Assembly (NCBI GenBank): GCA_009664345.1 | Contig: CP043547.1 | Coordinates: 496,001-560,000, forward strand | Length of the DNA stretch: 64,000 bases | Source: Planctomycetales bacterium 10988 | GTDB lineage: Bacteria > Planctomycetota > Planctomycetia > Pirellulales > Pb10988 | Reading direction: 5' to 3' | Shown here: one piece after another, positions 9,701-19,678 of the stretch | How the letters are laid out: each line of letters opens with the position of its first letter | How positions within the stretch are numbered: position 1 is the stretch's first letter | Position numbers and translations under genes: made by a program | Notes under the pieces: model-generated | Told to the model about the DNA's origin: nothing | Databases searched by the model: none | Seen by the model: only the letters and a program-made list of their open reading frames with translations

Positions 9701-12700
9701 AGCGGTTATCGGGGAAATCGTTACCTACTCGGTCACGATCGATCTTCCCGAAGGAGTCGTCGAGGAATTGTTTTTGGAAGACCTGCTGGATCCCGGCATG
9801 GCCTTTCTCGACTTCCTATCGATTACTCCAAGTTCCGGAGATATTACAACCAATGTCGCCGGCGGTTTTCCAGGAGTACTGGCGGGGGTGAGTGTCACCA
9901 GTTTTGGTCGGCGAATGACGCTCGACTTGGGGAATGTTACCAATGCCAATACGGATAATTCTATTCCAGAATCGATTACGCTCGTTTATCGTGCCGTGGT
10001 AATCAACAGCTCGGATTCTCAGCGTGGAAATGATAAGAATAACCGTGCTGAAATTGATTATGATGATGCCGTCGGTAACGTCCTGACCGATCATGCTTCT
10101 GCTGCGAATATTCGAATCCTTGAGCCTGTCTTAACAGTCGACAAAACAGTGAATCAGGCCACTGGTGATTCGGGCGATCAAATTGAATACCTCATCACGG
10201 TAACGAACGATGGTTCCGTTTCCGACGGAACCGACGCATACGATGTCACACTGAGTGATCTCCTACCCGGTGGGGTCACATTCGTCAGCCTCGATTTTGT
10301 TTCTGGCTTAATGGCGGACTTCGAGACACCGGGTGCTAATGTAGGACTTGTCTGGAACCTCTTTGAAGTCGGCCAAACAAGTACTTATCGTGTCACCGTT
10401 GATGTCAATGCCAACTTGGCCCCCGGCCTGACGATTACCAATACCGCCGAGATTGAATGGACGAGCCTTCCTACGGATGTGACGACTCCGCAATCTCCCT
10501 ACAATTCGCTTTCTGTAGAGCGTACAGGGGACACGATGGACCCCGGTGGGGCGGTCAATGACTACCGCGATTCTGAAGATGCGGACTTTACCATCGTCGA
10601 ACCAATGATTAGCAAAACCATTGAGGATCCCAATACAGATACGAGCCGAATCGACACCGGGACTGGCCAAGGAGACCCTGCTCTCGTTGATTTGGCAATC
10701 GGGGAAATTGTCACCTATACGCTCCGCGTTTATGTTCCAGAGGTGCAAACGGATTTGGTCGTCTTGGACAATCTCTTCCCCAATGCCAACGTCCAGATGG
10801 AGTATTTGAGTTCCAGCGTCTTTTCGATTGGTGGGAACACCACGAACGGGGCGATGGGTGGCGGGAACTTAACCGTCTCGATGCTTGCTGTAGGAGATGT
10901 GGGTTCTTTTGATGGGGGAGCGAATACCGTCACGTTCGATTTCGGTTCGGTGACGAACTCGGCGACCGCCGGAACAGCGGACCCAATGGACGATGCCAAT
11001 TCAATCGTGCTTCTAGTGACCGCTCGAGTGGCGAATGTGCCCGACAATATCAATAAGGATGTTCACACCAACGTCGCGACGGTCATTTTCGACGATGGGA
11101 ATAATCCCGGTATGGACAGGATGGATACCGATTCGGTTCAAACCGATATCGTTGAGCCAATCCTTAATATTACTAAATCAGCGAATACCAGCACGGCGGA
11201 TGCCGGGGATACGATTACTTATACCGTTACGGTGAACCATCTGAATCCGAATGTGGATTCTCGTCTGACAGCTTATGATCTACGAATTACCGACTTGATC
11301 GATGATCCTTATTTAGAATTGGTTGTCGGTTCGGTAATGGTCTCCGGAGGGACAGACGTCCTCACGATCTTGGAAGGGAATACGTCTGGTGATACCCAAG
11401 TCACGGTGGCCACGGACCAACTCGACTTAGGCACTTCCGTCATCACCATTACGTACAATGTCATCGTACTTAATGCTGCTCCGCCGAATACGAACTTGGA
11501 AAATACTGCCGAAGTAGATTGGGATAACCTCCCCGGAAGTTTACCCGACAGCTCCCCAGACCCCTATGAGCGCCGGCCCGACGACACGGCGACCGAGACC
11601 GTCTTAACGACCTCGCCTACGGTTTCTAAGGTAATCTCTCCGATTCCCAATGCGACGAGTCTCGATACGACCGGAAGCGGGGAGCATGACCCATCTCTGG
11701 TGGATTTAGCCATTGGCGAAACCGTTAGCTACGATCTAGTCATCACATTGACGGAAGGACAAACGAGTTTGAGTGTGGAGGATGTTCTTCCCCCTGGTCT
11801 TAGTTATGTCTCGCACCAAATTGTGCTTTCAGCTACGACCAACTTGACGCTCACCAATAATCCCCCTCTCTTTACGAATTCCTCCGGGACATTGAATTTC
11901 GACTTTAGCACGGTCACCAATGCTCCCGATGGTGCCGTCGACGCGGACGACCAATTGATCATTCGTTTGATAGCGTTGGTGGAGAATCAACCCTCGAACG
12001 TCGATGCAGCCGTTAAAACAAATACCGTTACCGTCGATTTTAGTACCGGGACCGTTTCGGATTCGGTCGACGTAGAGGTCGTGGAGCCGGAACTTCAACT
12101 TCTCAAAACAGTCGATACCGGAAACGCGGACAGCACGAGGGCCGATGCGAATGATGTTGTCACTTATACGGTGACCGTCTCGCATACCGCTGCTTCGACC
12201 TCAGACGCCTACGATCTGATTATTCAAGACTTGTTGACGGATGCTGATCTCGATCTCATTGCAGGCACCGTAACGGTGGTGGATCAGACAATGACCCCTG
12301 TCGGTACAGTCCTGATCGGGAATACAATGGGCGATACCACAGTCGTTGTCCAGGTCGATCACTTAGCACGAGGCGATTCGATCATCATTACCTTTGATGC
12401 TCGAACTTCAACGACTGTCAGCCCCGGAGATGAAGTTGATAATGTTTCTGAGGTCGATTTCGATTCTTATCCTGGAACGGGCGGACGTCCTGATGCAGAG
12501 ATGGACGACGCACAGGTCTTTATCTTTTCCAATTCCATTTCAGGCTTTGTTTATAACGACGCCGACAACGACGGAGTCTTCGATTCGGGAGAATTGCCGA
12601 TTCCAGGTGTGCTCGTCAGCCTGACAGGAATGGATCATTTGGGCAATCCCGTCACGCTTATTGAGCTAACCGATGCGACCGGTGCCTATTCATTTGAAGA

Positions 12701-15700
12701 ATTGCGTCCTTCGGACGCTGCAGGCTATACAATCACTGAAGTCGTTCAACCGGCGGGCTACCTTGATGGAACCGATACCCTCGGCACCGGCGGTGGGATC
12801 TTCGGAAACGATGTCTTTACCCAAGTCTTACTTCCCGCCGGGCAAGAGAGTCATTTCGAAAAATATAACTTTGGAGAGATCGAACCTTCTTCTCTTGCAG
12901 GGACGGTCTTTGATGACCTCAATAATAACGGCCTCCAAGAGGGAAGTGATCTGGGAATTGAAGGGGTGACCATTCAACTCACCGGGATGGATGATCTTGG
13001 CAGTGTGAGTCGAACTACAACAACCGATGCCAACGGGGGCTATCTATTTGAAAACCTGCGACCGGGCACTTATATCATCACCGAGATGCAACCGTTTGGC
13101 TATCTCGATGGCATAGATTCTCTGGGAACCGTCAATGGGGTTTCTAACGGGGATGACTCGACAAACGATGTGTTCTCGATAGTAACTTTGACCACTGACG
13201 ATACAGGGATCGAATACAATTTTGCCGAGCTCCGCCCTGCTTCGATCTCTGGAACTGTATTTAATGATCGGAACAATAACGGCATTCAAGAACCTGGCGA
13301 TCTAGGAATTTTCGGAGTCAACCTCCGCCTCACCGGGACCAACGATCTAGGGGCGATCACGCCTATTGATCTCACGACAAATGCCTTAGGACATTATACA
13401 TTTGAAAACTTACGGCCTGGAACGTACACCGTTTCAGAGACACAACCCGTTGGTCTCTTCGATGGAATCGACACCGTAGGAAGTAAAGGTGGCGACGGCT
13501 CCGTGAATGACGTGACCTCGGCGATTCCGATTGTGGCTGATGACGTGGCGATTCATTATGACTTTGCAGAATTGCGACCCGCCTCGATCTCGGGAACAGT
13601 CTTCGATGATCGCAATGATAATGGGATTCAAGACTCCGGAGAGCTTGGTATTGCCGGGGTGAATATCCGCCTCACCGGCATCAACGATCAAGGAATGATC
13701 ACGCCAATCGACATCACCACGAACCTGTTGGGAGAGTACACTTTTGACAATTTGCGGCCTGGCACGTACGCCGTGTTCGAAACCCAACCGGCTGGCTACT
13801 TTGATGGGATCGATACGGTAGGAAGCGAAGGCGGCAGTGGTTTGATCAATGACGTCACCTTTAACATCCCGATTTTTGCCGGAGCCAAGGGGGTCAATTA
13901 TAACTTTGCCGAAATCAAACCCTCTTCGCTGGCAGGCACGGTCTTCGATGACCTCAACAATAACGGCATCCAAGAATCCGGTGAGCCTGGAATCGAGGGC
14001 GTTACCCTGATCCTTACAGGGACAAATCAATTTGGTCCAATCATTCCAGTTCTGACAACTACCAATAGTCTAGGGGAATATCTGTTCGATAACTTGCGGG
14101 CAGGAACGTACACCGTTCGTGAAATGCAACCAGCGAACTACTTGGATGGGATCGATACGGTTGGAAGTGAAGGAGGGAATGGCTCGGTGAATGATGTAAC
14201 TTCTGCAATCCTGATCGAAATCGCGGATGTAGCGGTGAATTACAACTTTGCTGAGTTGCGACCGAGTAGCATTTCGGGAACGGTTTATCTCGATCCGAAC
14301 AATAACGCAACCCAAGATACCGGCGAGCCTGGTTTAAGTGGTGTTGAAGTGACTTTGACTGGTATGGATGACTTGGGTCAAACCGTTTTCCGCACGACGA
14401 TTACCAACGCTGACGGGGATTATGCCTTCGTCGAACTTCGGCCAGGTGAGTATGCCGTGACAGAGACGCAGCCAGCCGGCTTACTTGATGGGGAAGAAAG
14501 GATCGGGTCCGTTGGAGGAAATCTCGTGCCGCCGGATACGATTGATACGATCACCGTTATTCCCGACACCCATGCCGTCAATTATGATTTCGCCGAACTT
14601 CCTCCAAGTAGCTTAGCTGGGACGGTCTTTGACGATCTTAATAATGATGGACTCAAAGACGCAAACGAAGCAGGGATTGCTGGCGTGACCGTTTCCCTTT
14701 TGGGTTTCGACGATCGCAGTAATTTGGTTCAACTCCAGTTGCAAACGGATGGGGACGGCAACTACCTGTTTGAAAATTTGCGTCCGGGCTATTATGTCAT
14801 ACTCGAAGCACAACCAACCGGCTATCTCGATGGCATTGACACCGCTGGCTCGATCGGGGGAATTGCCCTCAATGACCAGATTTGGCTCTCGATTGATCCC
14901 GGACAAGATGGAATCGAATACAACTTTGGGGAATTGCAACCTGCGTCCTTATCAGGCTTGGTCTTTGAAGATCGCAACGACAATGGGATTCAAAATCGTT
15001 TCGATCCAGGGATTGCCGGCGTGACGATTACCCTTGAAGGAATCGATGACTTATCAAACCCCGTCAATCTTGTAACCACCGCCGATTCTAACGGAAACTA
15101 TCTATTCGAGAATCTTCGACCGGGGACCTATTCGATTACGGAAACACAGCCGGCCTCCTTCCTCGATGGCAAGGATCAACTGGGTTCCTTAGGGGGACAA
15201 TCTTTGATGAATGATGAATTCAGCAATATTGTCCTGATACCAGGAAATAACGGGACGGATTACAATTTTGCCGATCTATTGCCGGACTTTATCTCAGGTC
15301 GTGTCTACGTCGATTTCGATAACGACGGAATCGACGACCTCGGAGAACCGGGAATTCCTGGCGTTACGCTTTTTCTCACAGGGATCGATGACCTTGGCAA
15401 TAACGTCACACAGATGACGACCACCGATCAAAATGGGAATTATCTGTTTCAAGACCTTCGTTTAGGTATTTACGCTGTAACAGAAGTACAACCCGTCGGG
15501 TACATTGATGGATTGGAAACGCCCGGTTCTTTAGGTGGATTTGTTGTCGGAGACAATACCATTGCCGGTATCGAATTGCGGCTCGATGTTTCACGTTCCT
15601 ATGACAACAACTTTGGCGAATTACTTGCCTTACCGCCAGACCCGAACCCACCACAGCCTCCTGTGCCGCCAACCCCGAATCCTCCGATTCCTTCGCCTGT

Positions 15701-16634
15701 GCCCGATCCAGGCGGACGTATCGAGGAATATATCCCTTATTATGCACGGGACCTCGGACCCCAGCCCGATTATTATGGCTCTCAACAGGAACTCTTGGTC
15801 GCTTTTCAGATTGCATCCCCAGGCGGTAGAAATCTCCGCTTCGTCATGCAAATGGACACCAATAAAATCATGGCAGCGGTGGTTCGCATCGAAGGAAGTG
15901 AGCTACCGGATGGATACTATCGTGTCCGAGTCATTCGTGGGGGAAGTGAAGTCTTGGAGTTTCAAAAAGGCCACCCGCTCTTGGTTGCATATCAACTCAA
16001 TCAGCATAATGGGCGAGAACTTCATCGCGTATTAAAACTTCCTTCGAATCGACCTTTGGATGCCGTGAACGAAATTCTGGGGAGTAAAGAGCTACCGCCG
16101 GGTTGGTATCGGATTCATGTCTTGGCTCAAGGGGAGGAAGTGGTTGAAGTTGAGAAAAGCTCGGCAGGGGAATCTCGCGTGGTAGCCGAACGCCTCCGTT
16201 CGCGTGCTGGGGAACCGGTCGAAAGGATTTTCGATTGGAACTCGGCGGATCTCGAGATGGCGGTCGCTTACATCATGGGTTCCGAAGACCTGCCGCCGGG
16301 ATTTTATCGTGTGCGAGTCCTTGAAGGGGGAGAAGGCGAACGGGTTTTCTTCAAACCTGCCGTCGGAGAAGATGGCGAACCCACCACCGAGCAGCAACAA
16401 TCTTCGAAAGAGGCTCCAGTCCCTGTAAATAAAGGAGCAGGTCTCGAAACGTCTCGGGAAAAAGTCTTTGCTGAACTTGGGGAAACTTCAGAGAAATCCG
16501 ACCCAAACATGTCGCTAAAAGAATTTTCACTTGCCCTCTTGGGAGTCGGTGCTGCTACCGCACTTTCCCTTGGGCGACTTCGTCCTAATTGGGAGTCCGA
16601 AGTTGAAGACTTCATGGCCGGTACTTACAAATGA
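6768..16634 (+). CDS. Giant surface protein: LEPR-XLL-type N-terminus, DUF11-like and nine SdrD-B-like repeats
   Basis: A 3288-residue protein. Residues ~22-37 (FKFFVESLESRQLLAA) are the planctomycete LEPR-XLL-type N-terminal sorting sequence. Residues ~210-1920 are a chain of DUF11/isopeptide-type beta-sandwich repeats with recurrent motifs such as 'GDTITYTVTV' and NTAEV. Residues ~1923-2950 hold nine SdrD-B-like repeats of ~115 residues. Each begins like SLAGTVFDDLNNNGIQ with a Ca-binding-like D.NNDG loop, and most close with a Y.FAEL or YNFGEL motif. A proline-rich linker (~2957-2981) leads to three ~60-residue tail repeats containing 'LPDGYYRVRV' or 'LPPGWYRIHV'. A hydrophobic stretch lies near 3248-3265. 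It is predicted to be an extracellular stalk or adhesin and stands alone after a long AT-rich leader. Confidence 0.9.
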   Translation: MKDYFNKIRHWFRSHAKAREDFKFFVESLESRQLLAAVPSVTMDVPDTVTLGEGFTLELSFDNTSVTDVGYGPYIDLYLPTTGVDGIYPGTTPGVDEYDGVTFDSATYLGSAITPTIVSFDASGQLMHPLAVDSTGSPLILTGTPGDQLLVFQLPFGSFTPNQPEAILDVHLEMSPLADVNTPLTIQASGGFQYGNTPLNDPATDPTIVSSTVSEPIEPTLFEVRKVYNGPEDETATGPNYPRTYTIQIDVADGQTLEDIEVTDFLPNNVAFLSVISITGGVNGTTTETPTVGVAANSPDNDLIIHFDSITGTAGDIDAAITFEFFIPEFDAEGNPVINPANGNDVLSLNNVTMDALWDPLDVRDQMGSPIVVSQDFAAPEHILVDKSIAVQKDGEVVIDVGAPSDGDSISPGDTIEYTLDIQISDYFAFDNLVVTDIFSDGQRFDSSYAPTLSFLENGVLTSYTFVLGSSYTVTLNADNNPATPATDGSTTMVFDVSQLLIDNGGTGQVLGGLVPDGLPINDGPARGVITFRTIVQDQFSDNFTSNDPSLKEGDTVSNMVSISGDVLDNTTLNPTGFSEEDTSSDTHTVTMGGLSKDVYAINGVVGAPAVVTAGDTVTYRLTSTFSTGDFESLLLTDYLPLPIFFADDPDADGIGGHTWTIDVSGTPADVPGVGQFKFGPNDTFSSDFPATAAGIVVTVDPGSNRLIFDFGDNQDLSNQPMTIELLFTVTASAEPFVDGLFLTNQVHQTRSNSSDETIARDDTAQIQVSEPSLLQLTKGVIQVDGVDTVTLPGAVNSNYLAANPINQYVDGLDAADIVTFAITLENIGSGVNGAFDIRIHDGFLPDDYVIPTGGINLMVTRGDGTVLSYTDLGGGLFGNGIEIIDGAGVGALSGYDATSGTNVLLVTYNLEVAGDVEPEQDLENTAVLFNYASAEGGPDFTDPNDLEATVVNNTTELNVEKALIGTSLNTANNSNTQAVIGEIVTYSVTIDLPEGVVEELFLEDLLDPGMAFLDFLSITPSSGDITTNVAGGFPGVLAGVSVTSFGRRMTLDLGNVTNANTDNSIPESITLVYRAVVINSSDSQRGNDKNNRAEIDYDDAVGNVLTDHASAANIRILEPVLTVDKTVNQATGDSGDQIEYLITVTNDGSVSDGTDAYDVTLSDLLPGGVTFVSLDFVSGLMADFETPGANVGLVWNLFEVGQTSTYRVTVDVNANLAPGLTITNTAEIEWTSLPTDVTTPQSPYNSLSVERTGDTMDPGGAVNDYRDSEDADFTIVEPMISKTIEDPNTDTSRIDTGTGQGDPALVDLAIGEIVTYTLRVYVPEVQTDLVVLDNLFPNANVQMEYLSSSVFSIGGNTTNGAMGGGNLTVSMLAVGDVGSFDGGANTVTFDFGSVTNSATAGTADPMDDANSIVLLVTARVANVPDNINKDVHTNVATVIFDDGNNPGMDRMDTDSVQTDIVEPILNITKSANTSTADAGDTITYTVTVNHLNPNVDSRLTAYDLRITDLIDDPYLELVVGSVMVSGGTDVLTILEGNTSGDTQVTVATDQLDLGTSVITITYNVIVLNAAPPNTNLENTAEVDWDNLPGSLPDSSPDPYERRPDDTATETVLTTSPTVSKVISPIPNATSLDTTGSGEHDPSLVDLAIGETVSYDLVITLTEGQTSLSVEDVLPPGLSYVSHQIVLSATTNLTLTNNPPLFTNSSGTLNFDFSTVTNAPDGAVDADDQLIIRLIALVENQPSNVDAAVKTNTVTVDFSTGTVSDSVDVEVVEPELQLLKTVDTGNADSTRADANDVVTYTVTVSHTAASTSDAYDLIIQDLLTDADLDLIAGTVTVVDQTMTPVGTVLIGNTMGDTTVVVQVDHLARGDSIIITFDARTSTTVSPGDEVDNVSEVDFDSYPGTGGRPDAEMDDAQVFIFSNSISGFVYNDADNDGVFDSGELPIPGVLVSLTGMDHLGNPVTLIELTDATGAYSFEELRPSDAAGYTITEVVQPAGYLDGTDTLGTGGGIFGNDVFTQVLLPAGQESHFEKYNFGEIEPSSLAGTVFDDLNNNGLQEGSDLGIEGVTIQLTGMDDLGSVSRTTTTDANGGYLFENLRPGTYIITEMQPFGYLDGIDSLGTVNGVSNGDDSTNDVFSIVTLTTDDTGIEYNFAELRPASISGTVFNDRNNNGIQEPGDLGIFGVNLRLTGTNDLGAITPIDLTTNALGHYTFENLRPGTYTVSETQPVGLFDGIDTVGSKGGDGSVNDVTSAIPIVADDVAIHYDFAELRPASISGTVFDDRNDNGIQDSGELGIAGVNIRLTGINDQGMITPIDITTNLLGEYTFDNLRPGTYAVFETQPAGYFDGIDTVGSEGGSGLINDVTFNIPIFAGAKGVNYNFAEIKPSSLAGTVFDDLNNNGIQESGEPGIEGVTLILTGTNQFGPIIPVLTTTNSLGEYLFDNLRAGTYTVREMQPANYLDGIDTVGSEGGNGSVNDVTSAILIEIADVAVNYNFAELRPSSISGTVYLDPNNNATQDTGEPGLSGVEVTLTGMDDLGQTVFRTTITNADGDYAFVELRPGEYAVTETQPAGLLDGEERIGSVGGNLVPPDTIDTITVIPDTHAVNYDFAELPPSSLAGTVFDDLNNDGLKDANEAGIAGVTVSLLGFDDRSNLVQLQLQTDGDGNYLFENLRPGYYVILEAQPTGYLDGIDTAGSIGGIALNDQIWLSIDPGQDGIEYNFGELQPASLSGLVFEDRNDNGIQNRFDPGIAGVTITLEGIDDLSNPVNLVTTADSNGNYLFENLRPGTYSITETQPASFLDGKDQLGSLGGQSLMNDEFSNIVLIPGNNGTDYNFADLLPDFISGRVYVDFDNDGIDDLGEPGIPGVTLFLTGIDDLGNNVTQMTTTDQNGNYLFQDLRLGIYAVTEVQPVGYIDGLETPGSLGGFVVGDNTIAGIELRLDVSRSYDNNFGELLALPPDPNPPQPPVPPTPNPPIPSPVPDPGGRIEEYIPYYARDLGPQPDYYGSQQELLVAFQIASPGGRNLRFVMQMDTNKIMAAVVRIEGSELPDGYYRVRVIRGGSEVLEFQKGHPLLVAYQLNQHNGRELHRVLKLPSNRPLDAVNEILGSKELPPGWYRIHVLAQGEEVVEVEKSSAGESRVVAERLRSRAGEPVERIFDWNSADLEMAVAYIMGSEDLPPGFYRVRVLEGGEGERVFFKPAVGEDGEPTTEQQQSSKEAPVPVNKGAGLETSREKVFAELGETSEKSDPNMSLKEFSLALLGVGAATALSLGRLRPNWESEVEDFMAGTYK

Positions 16635-16811
16635 GAGAACTTTAGGTTTCTATCAGAAAGTTTTGTTAGGCAGAGCCATTGGCCAAAATTTCTCTGCCAA
16701 ACAATGGCGAAAACTCCTTCCCAAGAAACCGACGGCTTCAATGTCTTACTCACCTGCCGTTGCAAGTAGTGTCTCAGACAACACGACCAAGTAACAATCC
16801 CGAGCCATCAG

Positions 16812-17354
16812 TCACTTGGCGATGCGATATTTTGTGATAACAAACCCATTGGGGAACGACTGAGAAGTCATCAGTTCCAGTTGAATGTCGGTGTCTAGGA
16901 AGCCGAACAGGGGAATACCACCGCCGATCAGTATTGGGATCGTCGTGATCGTCATTTCGTCAATTAAATTGGCTCTCAAAAAGCTCTGAATAACCGCCCC
17001 ACCATCCACATAGAACGACTGCATTCCTTCAGCGGTAAGCCGTTCCAAGAGTTTTTTCGGATCATCACACATCAATCGTACTGAAGATGGCAGTGAAGGA
17101 GGGAGAGTATCGAGGCGCTTGCTGAGAACTATCAGCGGCTTTCTATCATACGGCCATTGGGGAAAGGACAACACCTTCTCGAAAGTGTTCCTACCCATAA
17201 TCAATGCATCAACGGAGTCAAAGAGCATCTTGTACCCATAGTCTTCGTCTGGGTCTCCTGCTGGTGCTGACTCCAACCAGTCGATATTTCCATCTTTCCG
17301 GGCGATGAAACCATCAAGACTTGTAGCGATGAATACATAACACGTGGGGTTCAT
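16812..17354 (-). CDS. Dihydrofolate reductase family protein (RibD C-terminal domain)
   Basis: A 180-residue protein starting CYVFIATSLDGFIARKDG, the hallmark of the RibD-C/DHFR-like fold. It also has the ALIMGRNTFEKV motif and a 'FYVDGGAVIQSFLRANLID' segment, followed by 'TIPILIGGGIPLFG'. These are the nucleotide- and substrate-binding positions of stand-alone YwjB/YyaP-like reductases, whose substrates are mostly unassigned. The length is typical for the family. It is convergent with the giant gene. GGAGG-like sequence precedes the ATG. Confidence 0.88.
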   Translation of the reverse strand: MNPTCYVFIATSLDGFIARKDGNIDWLESAPAGDPDEDYGYKMLFDSVDALIMGRNTFEKVLSFPQWPYDRKPLIVLSKRLDTLPPSLPSSVRLMCDDPKKLLERLTAEGMQSFYVDGGAVIQSFLRANLIDEMTITTIPILIGGGIPLFGFLDTDIQLELMTSQSFPNGFVITKYRIAK

Positions 17355-17409
17355 GTTGAAGTTCCTCCGTTAGTTCGGCTGGCATGCCTGCCAAATATGA
17401 CCTGCCCCT

Positions 17410-18030
17410 TTAACCCGGCTCCGACCCCGTTGTCGTGCGACGGCGAACCCGCTTGGTCAGAGCCCGCAAGCCAGCCTCCTGTATCACCTTGGCCACCGTA
17501 ACGACGCAACAGTGGACGCCCCACTCAACTAATTCCCGCTGCATCCGAGGGCTGCCGTCATCGGGGCTCACCTCCCGATGAACGCTTTGACTCTGCCGGG
17601 CGATCCGCTCACGATTCCGCTTTTGTCGCGAAGGTTTCCGCCGAATCCAGCGATAAAACCCCGCCCGGCTGACGCCAAACAGCCGACAGAGCACCGACAG
17701 CGAGAAGTGCGGCACCTGCCTTGAAGAAAGCGAAAGGTCAATTCTTTTCGCTGGCGAAGAAGGCCGTTGCTATATTAAAAGGTCCCGCTCCAGCTGAAGC
17801 TGCCGGTTCTCCGCCCGCAACCGGTTTGACCTTTTCCTCCAACGACAAGGCCAGAGGCTGCTGCACGATGCCTTTCTCCAAAAACGTTCGCTTCCTAGAA
17901 CTTAGCAAACACTCCGCGACACCAAGGTCCCGAGCGACCTCCGTCACAGCCAGCCCTTGCTCAATGATTTTTCACCGCCTCTAACTTAAATTCACTGGTA
18001 AATTTCGACGCGTTTTCATAATCCAATCCT
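17410..18030 (-). pseudogene. IS3-family transposase remnant (orfA and N-terminus of orfB)
   Basis: Broken fragments of an IS3-type element. The orfA start reads KFTSEFKLEAVKNH in one frame and then continues as EQGLAVTEVARDLGVAE in another, so it is frameshifted near 17965. A leucine-zipper-like linker region follows at 17738-17850. The first ~85 residues of orfB (17430-17715) include 'LCRLFGVSRAGFYRWIRRK' and GSPRMQREL. The DDE catalytic domain is missing, so the remnant cannot be active. It abuts the truncated 3' end of the reverse transcriptase gene and probably caused that truncation. Confidence 0.8.
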
Positions 18031-18064
18031 CCTTCTAAAAGTATGACAGATAAAAACCATCTGT

Positions 18065-19678
18065 CTACTCTTTCTGGGGAAGGGCAAAACATTGCCGACT
18101 TTCGGACTCGCTTTGGCAGACATACGTCAGGTTGTCCGCGTACCGATACCAAAACGGAAAACACCCCTCCCGCGTAAACGGAAGGTCGTGTACATGGTGT
18201 AACAAAAGATTGAGCGCATGAGGAGAATAATTATTCCCTTCTGGAATACCCCTAAGCAAATTTCTTTGTGTCCCGCGAAAAATCTCTCCGACTAGCCGAG
18301 TCAAGGTTGAAGAAATAACGAGACGATTCTCCTCATCTAGATTCAATAATTCCAACCGGGCACGCTCATGGGCTTGTTCGACATCCTCGATACGAACATG
18401 ATCGAAGGCCTGTCGAATATCGTCGATGGCGAGAACCCAACGGGTTGACTCTTCAATATGATTTTTTAAATCCGCCAACATTCCCCATAGGGATCGATTG
18501 GGTCGGAATCCCCATGAACCTTGTAAAAAGAGTTTTTCAAACTGAGGAGAAAGTCGATCACTGAATGCCCTTTGGACGATCCGGTCACAGATTGAGCCAA
18601 GCTTCAGCACGCGAGTCCCTTGTCCATTCGACTTAGGAATTTCGACTGTTCTCAACTTCTGTGGAAGATAGTTTCCTTGTAAGATTTCCAAAGAAAGGCT
18701 CCGCAGCACTTTCCCCCATTCGCTCGGACTCAAGTCCCGGTAGGTATATCCATCCATACCAGGGGAGTTGCCTCCCTTTGATCTAAGGTAACGGAGGACT
18801 TGATGTAAATGGTCGGGATGCACCGTTTGTCGAAGAGAGAGTCGATCATGACGATTGACTTTCTTCTTTTTTCGCTTGCTTAAACGATCATAATAGGCTT
18901 CTTCCGCAGTCTTGGGATGGAACGGGAAGGGGGCTAGATACCCGAGGGAGGTTTTAACCGACTGATCGCAATGTAGATGAACTCCAGGATAGTGATAGGG
19001 TTCTTCATACGGGATCTCCGGCTTAGAGCCAAGTAACGGCCACCCTCGATCATGATACAGCTTCCAGCGAGCTTTTCTTATTCGACTTAGGAGTGGAGAA
19101 CCTTGATCGCCGATATCGACGAGACATAAAGTACGGGAACTTGTTTCGTGACACACAAAATATTGAGCCGGTAGATTGGCCAAACCCTTCCCGGCATCCG
19201 CCCGAATTAGGATATCTATCGGCCCCAACCGAGGAAAGCTTGATGCGGTGACGATCAGCTTTTGTGGAAAAGAATGAACGATTGACTGGCCCTGCAAAAT
19301 AGCGGCTCGCAATTTGGGATGAAGTTCCCTGCTCAAAGCAGCTGGATCTGCTAAGACTGGCCATCCTTTTAACTTTTTAAGCAGTTGGTTTGCATGGTCG
19401 ACATTCTCAACGTAAATTGCCACACGCTTTCCTAGAAAAGGTTGAATTGACGCGTGAAATTGGCTTGGAAGCTTCTTCTTGATCGAATCGAATTGATTCC
19501 CCACGATTCCTTTTGCTAGGTTCGCTATAAAACGATTCCGGTGTTCATGTTCCCAAATGAATTGTCGTTTGATTTGAGACCTCGAACTACAGACGCGTGG
19601 TTTGTACGGAGGGCGATAAGGAATCGGAACGACTGAGACCGGCAGGGGTCTGTAGCCATTGCAGGGAAGAGTCTCCAA
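18065..19678 (-). CDS. Helicase-C-like domain fused to an atypical reverse transcriptase (YADN), 3' truncated
   Basis: A 537-residue open frame opened by TTG. Residues ~60-210 resemble a degenerate second RecA-like helicase domain ('GKRVAIYVENVDHANQLLKK', 'DILIRADAGKGLANLP'). Residues ~300-530 are a reverse transcriptase: SPGMDGYTYRDLSPSEW, GSWGFRPNRS, 'VLAIDDIRQAFDHV' (motif A) and 'GIPEGNNYSPHALNLLL' (usually G.PQG...SP). Motif C reads RYADNL, so the second Asp of YADD is Asn. The protein ends about 20 residues later without a thumb, right next to an IS3 remnant. It is probably the continuation of the upstream helicase-like frame. I see no maturase domain and no DGR repeats. The RT class is unassigned. 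Confidence 0.72.
   Translation of the reverse strand: METLPCNGYRPLPVSVVPIPYRPPYKPRVCSSRSQIKRQFIWEHEHRNRFIANLAKGIVGNQFDSIKKKLPSQFHASIQPFLGKRVAIYVENVDHANQLLKKLKGWPVLADPAALSRELHPKLRAAILQGQSIVHSFPQKLIVTASSFPRLGPIDILIRADAGKGLANLPAQYFVCHETSSRTLCLVDIGDQGSPLLSRIRKARWKLYHDRGWPLLGSKPEIPYEEPYHYPGVHLHCDQSVKTSLGYLAPFPFHPKTAEEAYYDRLSKRKKKKVNRHDRLSLRQTVHPDHLHQVLRYLRSKGGNSPGMDGYTYRDLSPSEWGKVLRSLSLEILQGNYLPQKLRTVEIPKSNGQGTRVLKLGSICDRIVQRAFSDRLSPQFEKLFLQGSWGFRPNRSLWGMLADLKNHIEESTRWVLAIDDIRQAFDHVRIEDVEQAHERARLELLNLDEENRLVISSTLTRLVGEIFRGTQRNLLRGIPEGNNYSPHALNLLLHHVHDLPFTREGCFPFWYRYADNLTYVCQSESESRQCFALPQKE

Noticed and set aside
7596-14310. Several long open frames antisense to the giant surface gene
   Set aside because: They are shadows of a long low-stop coding frame. 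They have no ribosome-binding sites and biased, unnatural composition.
12535-15620. Regularly spaced repeats in the giant gene, as a possible CRISPR or VNTR array
   Set aside because: The period is ~345 bp, the units are diverged and strictly in frame, and they translate to SdrD-B-like domains. They are protein repeats, not an array.
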